Assembly: GCF_016802725.1 (NCBI RefSeq)
Contig: NC_052672.1
Span: 4,709,249-4,773,248, forward strand
Length of the DNA stretch: 64,000 bases
Direction: 5' to 3'
Source: Solenopsis invicta
Taxonomy: Eukaryota > Arthropoda > Insecta > Hymenoptera > Formicidae
Below the pieces are notes generated by a model. It saw only the letters and a list, made by a program, of their open reading frames with translations. It made no database searches and was not told the DNA's origin. Made by a program: the position numbers and the translations under genes. Positions 57,801 through 64,000 of this stretch are shown here, piece after piece. Within the stretch, counting starts at the first letter, position 1, and the number at the start of each line of letters is the position of its first letter.

Positions 57801-59825
57801 AATTAAAAAATTAATAAATAAACAATTTCTTATTATAGAAAATAATGGTGATTATATTATTAAATAAAAAATAAATTATATGTTAACAAAATGATATAAT
57901 GGTCATTATTTATAAAAATTATAACGACATTAAATTCCGCTCTTCTTAATATTCTTATTGAATAGTAAAAGTACAATGCATAATCGTAATTTTTTATTTA
58001 TGAAAAATATACATATGCATATGTATATAGAAATAATGGCAAGTATAAATAATAACGATGAAAATGATGATTGAAAAATTGTACTTGGTCTACCTCTATA
58101 GAAAATTATTTGTCTCAAATTACTTACTAACACTAATATAATCAACTTTGTTCAAACTTGCCGTTATGCTGTTTGACCTTTAATTCCGGACTAGCCAAAT
58201 AATATTGGTCACACAAAAATCGTGCGTTCTCATAAGCGTCTTTAATGACGCTGATCACATCACAAGACGGATCTATACATCCTACGTGTCTACTGTGCCC
58301 GTTTAATTGCCCACCAAAAAGGAGCGCTGAAACACAATGGAAAGAAGTGTCAATAAATGTAGCGATAATGTGTAACAAATACGTAACTCATAAAGCTTAT
58401 TTATAAAATGTTCAACAAACTTACTATGTTGATTGATCAGCATACGAATGGAAATGCGGGACATGAAAAATCTGTCCAGGAAATACTGAATGCTGTTCTC
58501 AGTCTGAACATCCACATCGTGGGATTCCTTCAACTCCAAAACACCCTGCGCCATTGTTTGAACGACATCGGTATGCCTATTCCGTATCTTTATTAAAGCT
58601 TGGCAGAATCTATAAAAAATCCGAGATTTCCGTATAATAATTTGTGCTGCGAATAATGTGCAACAGTGTTGGACAAAATTCAATCAATTTATCGATTAAT
58701 AATTATCCAAAGAGCAATATATCTATATTGCTGTTGGCATGTTGCTCACAATTATAACATGTATTGTTGCTGCCATAATGTAAGTAGCAATATTGAGCCT
58801 GTATTTGTTGGCAAATTGATACCATTACAACTTTGAGTAACAACGTGCCAGCAACTTACCAGCAATTTTAAAATCATTATTTAAATTTATGCTGTTGCTA
58901 TTATATTGTCATAATAATTTATGTCACACAATGCTATTGTATTGCTAACAGCGTGTGTTAACTTTAAAGTTGCTATCTTGCTATTAATAACTGTTGGCAA
59001 TATATACATAGATCCGTCATTTGGATGACCAAAATGAGAAATTCATATTTATAAGCCCAATCTTTGCGATAAGCAAGAACAAATCTCAAATATGGTGATA
59101 TTTTAATCGTCTTAGGTCAATATCTCAAAAAATACGAAAAAATGTTTGAGAAAGAAGTTGTAAGGTTCAAAAATGTCTACTGTTTTTATCAGTTTGGCAT
59201 TGAATGGCACCACCGAGGCCAGAGCAAGTTACTTTTCAATTTTTAACGAAAACTCCCGTTTTTATTATAGTGTTTTAAATTATTTTGACTTTGCGATTTA
59301 AATCTTTGTGTCAACCGCACGACTTCTAGAGAACGAAAGAGAATGAGATATGATAAACACTCCCGAAATTTCATGCGTCGAAACATGATCGCAAATGGAT
59401 TGGCTGCATGACACTTGGAATACATCCTTGCGAATGATCCATTAAACACAATCGGCTACACGCAAATTACTCCTGCCGCAAAGTTTCCGTATTGCAATGA
59501 TATCGCAGTTCCGCACAGTGGTGCAGCAAAGCACACTCCACAAATCCGTTGCGAGTGAAACCGGTGCCTTACATTAACAGCAATTTGTCTAAAAGCATGC
59601 TTGATTCATATACTCACTTGTCTAAGGTGGTCTCGTTGACATCGACTTTTTCAAAGTGTATTATTTCTTCGAAGGATGTGATATACAAGTTATTCACAAT
59701 ACCCACACTAGGCATTTTCAGCAAGTTTTCCGGTAATAAATGGATCTCTTTCATAATGTTGGCAAGTCGTACTGGCAGCTCTTTCCTCAGAAATATGAAG
59801 GATTTCCTCTCACAGGCGCTTAAAC
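51839..59825 (-). CDS. Pdk: Pyruvate dehydrogenase kinase, mitochondrial (six exons; N-terminal exon not in window)
   Basis: Exons: 59618-59825, 58425-58609, 58147-58326, 53459-53637, 53153-53377, 51839-52027; 387 residues plus a split codon. Recognised by LPVRLANIMKEI, LIKIRNRHTDVVQTMAQGVL, SISIRML-type text (SRISIRMLINQH) and LYHMLFELFKNSMRAV. The GHKL ATP site is intact: N box ELFKNSMRA, G1 DRGGGIP, G2 GYGYGLP, and GTDAIIYLK. The C-terminal DW motif (PIADWSSQ) is present. PDK phosphorylates the pyruvate dehydrogenase E1 alpha subunit in the matrix and switches the complex off. About 30 N-terminal residues with the targeting peptide are missing; they must lie upstream beyond 59825, probably outside the window. 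The donor at 58145 (GTTGAT) is weak; an alternative in-frame junction (58155 region joined to an acceptor inside the next exon) is possible. Confidence 0.92.
52105..52235. repeat. Cluster of ACTACTG / CAGTAGT motifs, self-complementary
   Basis: The motif CACTACTGCA or its complement TGCAGTAGTG and near variants occur many times in 130 bp, on both strands, in the PDK last intron (before exon 51839-52027). It is a degenerate palindromic simple repeat. Confidence 0.6.
52540..52760. repeat. Degenerate tandem TATACATTCAAT-type repeat
   Basis: TATAAACATTCAGTCAATG, TACACATTCAATCTTTTAAT, TATACATTCAATTTTAAG, TACACACTCATTG and similar segments recur about every 25-45 bp in the last PDK intron. The frames at 52618-52912 read through it. 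Confidence 0.45.
54330..55720 (+). pseudogene. LINE fossil: ORF2 linker and RNase H domain, RT deleted (in PDK intron)
   Basis: Plus-strand translation in shifting frames shows text typical of Jockey/R1-type ORF2. Around 54740-55020 it reads YNGDKDRQKRKDYWKN and the YTGSMDEFL segment that normally precedes the reverse transcriptase. From 55200 it reads LATVFQAEVPILRCLEFLLT, CIYICSNYRANVLKRLL and MKALARLGKSNNIILA then TPGH, matching the RNase H domain. The whole RT core between them is missing (about 55060-55190). Stops and frameshifts are frequent, so it is long dead. It is inserted opposite to PDK transcription. The minus-strand frame 55334-55711 is a shadow. Confidence 0.65.
56205..57380 (-). 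pseudogene. Fossil mariner transposon (transposase broken), in PDK intron
   Basis: Terminal repeats share TTTGAAGAATAACTTGG (left about 56211-56227) and its reverse complement (right about 57359-57375); the 1.18 kb size suits mariner. Minus-strand translation in shifting frames gives LKPSAGKMVTLV, KKIFLIDYLEKEK and ITGKYYGAFLEKLK. It also gives MHNALVH where the family has HDNAPAH, so the catalytic aspartate is lost. Several stops and frameshifts confirm it is inactive. No attempt is made to restore it. Confidence 0.72.
57381..58146. other. PDK intron, AT-rich remainder
   Basis: AT-rich intron with no element recognised; the open frame at 57604-57867 has no coding support. A palindromic CATATGCATATG core lies at about 58012-58023. 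Confidence 0.4.
58715..59005. repeat. Dispersed repeat family A, copy 3 (PDK intron)
   Basis: Contains ATTATAACATGTATTGTTGC, GTTGGCAAATTGATACCATT, GAGTAACAACGTGCCAGCAA and a terminal TGTTGGCAATATATAC. The first and last parts include TTGCTGTTGGCA and GTTGGCAA, consistent with a MITE with short inverted ends. It lies between PDK exons at 58425-58609 and 59618-59825. Confidence 0.6.
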
Positions 59826-61414
59826 CTGAAAAACATACACGATATAATTGCAATTACAATTACAATTATGATCACAATTATGATCATAAAGCCGTAATTA
59901 ATTAATTTTCAAATCATTAGGTATTAATCGATATTAGAGCATTTTATAGAATAACGAAAAATCATTATTCTTCTGGCAGACTCTAATATAAAAATAAAAT
60001 TTAAATATACATCTTAATTTGAGAAAAATACAATTTTAATAATCACGCATTTTATGCGAAAGAGAGATTTCGTCTTCTGTCCGATCAATATTATTTTTTT
60101 GTCAATTAATGAAATTTTGCATTAAGCATTCAGTAAATTTGACATTAAACAGTCATCAAGATGAAAGAAGAGAGAGATACTACAATTACAATATTCGTAC
60201 TCATCAAAACAGATTTCATCTATTTATATTATAAAAAGGATTTCGCGCGCTTTGATATAAATGACATCCTTATATATCAATGTGTCAACAGTGACTCAAT
60301 TGAACCAGCGAAGCTGTTTAAACAAGTGAAGCATGATGTTTGCTATTTTTATTTTTTACTTTGATATGTAAAGCAAAAAATTAAATAAAATTCCTATTGG
60401 GGGAGATTCCTTCGATGACCGTGATCTTGACGTATCTTGTCAAGGTCATGACCTTGAGTGACCTTCAGAGAGGCATCCCAAAATTTTACCCGACAAATAG
60501 AACTTTGGAACGCACGGAAGTTTTAGCAATCGCTTGTTATCCATTAAAAAATTATAATCATAAAAAGATTCTCTATAATTACATAATATAGGGGATTTTT
60601 ATGAAAGTAATAGCCAATATATGTATATATAAAATATATTCATATATTGACTATTTTTGAAGTGGAAAATTACAAACTCATGTGGAACAGTACAATTATA
60701 GACTTCGTTTTGCCCTATAACCAGAGGGAGGAGGCCACGCTTCGCGTGAAAAGTCACAAACCCATTTGACCTTCAGGAGGAACAGTACAATCTTGTTTTA
60801 TGTAGGTCTTGTTTTACCCTGCACATATTCTCTGCTTTAAAATATAAATTCTGTACTTTAAAAACACAATTTTTTTGTTTTAAAAATTAATTATTTTCTT
60901 ATATAATTTTAGCTAGTAAATCAGAAAATTTTTGTTTTTATTTTATTAAAAAATAAAATCAAAGTATTTTACAAATATTTTTTATATTAAAAGGATTACG
61001 GTCAACAACAAAAATTTTTTATATATAATTATATATCAAATACGTCCATACGTATATATTAAAATATATATAATTATATATAATCATAGGTATATGAAAA
61101 ATTTTTTCCCAGGCAACAATATTTTGAAATAATTACAATCATTTCAATAACTTTTTCATAATATATCGAAAAGGTGCAAATTTCAGTAACCTATTAGCAA
61201 TTTTTCTATATGATTTCAAATGCACATTTGAGACATTTTGTTATTCCAAAGCAAGAATAATAAACATCAATAAATCGATCCCTTATCTTCTCTTATCGGA
61301 GTAAAAATCTAATTATGTATGTATATGTTGGGATATGTCCCCGAGTTGAGTACAATAGCATGCTCTGAAAATAAACTTCGACCTGGTAAGCATGCAACGC
61401 GAGAAGGTTGTTAC
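59826..61414. other. Region upstream of the first visible PDK exon; dispersed repeat C copy 2
   Basis: This should be PDK intron sequence, as the N-terminal exon was not found. It holds the TGACCTTGACC-type motifs at 60420-60460 and the family C block at 60680-60840 (GTGGAACAGTACAATTATAG, ACGCTTCGCGTG). The frames at 60161-60364 and 60397-60591 lack domain or splice support. Confidence 0.4.
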
Positions 61415-61893
61415 TTAAGGTTCCTGAGTAGTCATATTGAAATCGTGACGTCTAAGCAAGAAATCACACGTAAAAGTTTCTTGCATGCTATTTGTAAATA
61501 AAAGGAATGGATAAAACAAAATAATGGGAACACTCTAATATACTTGTAAAAATGGGCCTTAATTCTCCTTTACCTTCTTGATAGTTAAAAAATTGTCGTA
61601 AAAAGCACGTGAAATAAAGCCTATTCAGGCAGGAAAACACATGGACAGCTGTTGAAAAGTATGAAAAATATATTTTTAAATATAAAATTTAAAGGTATTA
61701 TAACTTCACTTGTGGCCTATTGTTACGAATTTAATAAATATGAAACAAGTCACATTTTCACAATAAAACACATATTAACGAAATAACATGCAAAACAAAT
61801 TTTATTGTCAACATGTTACGTTTCACATCTATTGGTTCTAACTTTTTCCGCAATACTACGTCGCCACTGTCGACGCGAAATTCTCGGCCAACA
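61415..61893 (+). mobile_element. TTAA MITE, copy 4, right end degraded
   Basis: Starts TTAAGGTTCCTGAGTAGTCA, then ATTGAAATCGTGACGTC and CTATTTGTAAATAAA, and reaches GACGCGAAATTCTCGGCC. The terminal TCAGGAGCCTTAA is not preserved. Same orientation as copy 1. Confidence 0.65.
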
Positions 61894-63948
61894 CGAGTTT
61901 GAAAAATTGCTTTATCTAAATCCATTGCAACGTTGAAAGATTATAACATGCATTGGAAATTTGCTAAAGATCTATTTAAATGCAAATAAGCTCCATAATC
62001 ATTAATAAAACATTTGTTTTTATTGGTCGTCAAATAGATTTTTAAATCGCATCTCATGTTTCTAAACTTAAACGAGTTAGCAAAGCGTTTTGATGAGAAA
62101 CTAATATATCCAAACACAAATAAGTTATACGAAGCACAATTTATACGGATTTTCTGTATTTAAACAATATTGTTAAGCTCAAAATATGTTTATTAAACGT
62201 TAAAAAATGCATTTTAAATATTCAACCTAAACAATAAACGTTTAAAATTTAACACTTTTTGAAACTAATAAATATTATAAACACATTTTATAAGACTTTA
62301 TAATACCTATTTCAACAACTTAATAAATATTAAATAGATATTTATTAAACGTTTAAATAAATTTATATATCACGCAATTATTCATTTTTCATGAAAATTT
62401 ATCCAGCAAAAATCAGCATATTCGCCAATTCTCTCCTTGGGGGCTGATAACGATTGTTTATTACGCGGAATGTAATCAATGGAAAAGTTGGTAGTATTAA
62501 AGAGACAACAATGATAACTGTACGAATTTCTGCACAACTTTAATCAGTCTTATTAAAAGATACAAGATGCGTTATTATTTCAATACCAAATTTACTTGTT
62601 CTCATATTTATATTAATTAATCATATTAAGATGAAAAACACTTTTGTTTTACAGTTACTTAATTTCAAGTCATTTGAATGAAGAAAATGGAGATCACTTG
62701 AATAGACACAAACATGCGACGTTACAAAGTAACGATACAAAGCAATCGTAAAATCGCCGTACCTTTTAAAAAAAACCGCACAATTTTTGCAAGTTTCGTA
62801 TTTATTGAGAGTGTTGTGTAAGTACTTATACACGAAATTAGATCTTCATGAAATTCAATTTCCCGAAAAAAAAATCGTGACTCTAACTCCCGCTATCAAT
62901 TCTAAGAGCAATCAACCGAACAATTGCCAAGAAATTAAATACCTCTACCTGCCAGACGAAGATTAGCTGAACCACTTCATTACTTTTGTATAAAATTCTA
63001 TTTAATAAAAATGGATAAGCGGAAAATTCTATGCATCTGCTTCTCTCAAGCACCGCCAGTCTTGACGTTCGCATATTTATTGAACATTATCGAACATCAT
63101 TTATATCCAAACTTTCCAATATCGTGCAATCTAATTATTTTAAAATCCTCGAGTTTAATTGCGAACGACAAATCAAATAATGGCAATTATCCCCTCCCCC
63201 ATATCTAAATATCGAAAGATCTCGGTATAAATTTCCGCTTTACAAATATATTAAAGAAACTTCACAGAATAGCAATTTCGAATTATTTTATAAACTCTAG
63301 AATATTGTTATCCATGTGTGATTTGAACTATTTGAAATTAAATAAGAAATTATATTGGAAATAATTAAATTATATTATATTATATAAATTGTTTGCTAAA
63401 AATGTGAACATCGTCAATTCGATATTGATCAATTCGTTGATTGCTGATACTAATGAAAGGCTTTCTACAAAAACAAGTCTATTTAAATAAATAAAAAAAA
63501 TTGGATTAGTGCCAAATCATTTTCTATCATAGCGTTACATTGTAAACAATCTTGTTTCGGCAAGAATCAAATAAAAAGTGAGAAATATAAACATAAATAG
63601 GGAATATAAAATTTCCATAGGGGAAACACAAACAAATCCAAAGGTTTCATAATATTTTCTAAATAAATTCTCAAAATGTTAATCAATGCTAAAAACTTTG
63701 TTCTTGTATCTATTACATATACCCAATCATCATATGGACATCCGTTGGATGTCCAAATCTGACTTTATGTAGTGCAAACGTTCCTGAATTAAATATATAA
63801 CTCTTTATTTGGCTGTTATGCAAAGTTAAACAATAACATGGGATTTTGTTAATTTGTCTTTTCTAGCGAAACTTTCATATCGAAATATTTCTTTAATAAA
63901 TCGATTGCCACTTGAGAGGACTATGTTCAGAAATATTAGAGATATCCG
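61894..63948. other. AT-rich DNA at the right edge, with dispersed repeat B copy 2
   Basis: No exon was recognised. The segment about 63790-63948 matches 36690-36950 (ACAATAACATGGGATTTTG, CATATCGAAATATTTCTTTA). Frames at 62883-63074 and 63011-63208 are on opposite strands of the same stretch and show no domain. Confidence 0.4.
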
Positions 63949-64000
63949 AGGGGGAATTCACAACCCAAAATTTTGTACACCAATGCCGATTTTTGGCATT
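63949..64000. mobile_element. End of a MITE related to 15617-15768, cut by window edge
   Basis: GAGGGGGAATTCACAACCC followed by AAAATTTTGTACACCA resembles GAGGGAGAAACCGCTGATC and AAAATTGTGTACACCA at 15632-15662. The other end lies outside the window. Confidence 0.4.

Noticed and set aside
59549..59905. Plus-strand 118-codon frame
   Set aside because: Antisense to the PDK exon 59618-59825.

Overview
This 64 kb window is AT-rich animal nuclear DNA. It has spliced genes with GT-AG introns, poly-A/T and microsatellite tracts, Tc1/mariner and LINE relics and many inverted-repeat elements. The host proteins are insect-type: a Methuselah-like GPCR, a zinc carboxypeptidase A and a pyruvate dehydrogenase kinase. 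A hymenopteran, probably an ant, is my best guess; that is inference from general protein and repeat style, since no search was run.

Genes, all on the minus strand. (1) At 142-211, the first coding exon of a small SAM-like protein runs off the left edge, with a probable 5' UTR exon near 636-800. (2) At 7616-27279, a complete nine-exon Methuselah-like receptor of about 669 aa can be joined in frame; its intron 6 (about 9 kb) carries a 4.8 kb foldback element and other repeats. (3) At 35266-40300, a complete six-exon M14 carboxypeptidase of 412 aa retains all zinc and catalytic residues and has a plausible TATA promoter and 5' UTR intron. (4) At 51839-59825, six exons encode a pyruvate dehydrogenase kinase. 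Its N-terminal exon is not in the window, and its TAG stop is followed by an in-frame, spliced 49-codon extension.

Mobile and repeated DNA fills most of the rest. The most striking object is a 5.6 kb near-perfect foldback element (28928-34544). It has 9-bp target-site duplications, about 330-bp terminal repeats and inverted arrays of a 164-bp unit (about 21 units in one arm, 10 in the other). A degraded relative lies at 46474-47690. A second large palindrome (11170-15995) has arms of 170-bp subrepeats around a GC- and CpG-rich inverted core that ends in a conserved splice donor, as if host promoter/exon DNA had been captured. Smaller elements include a TTAA-flanked MITE family (five copies or fragments), a TA-flanked MITE with a nested hAT-like palindrome, a 1.4 kb palindrome at 16806-18205, a mariner fossil and a LINE ORF2/RNase H fossil inside a PDK intron, and several short perfect hairpins. 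The longest stretch without a recognised gene or element, 40571-45900, is plain AT-rich intergenic DNA.

The genes have unrelated jobs (receptor signalling, digestion, control of pyruvate oxidation) and there is no operon-like logic. The main theme is repeated invasion of introns and intergenic DNA by foldback and inverted-repeat elements.
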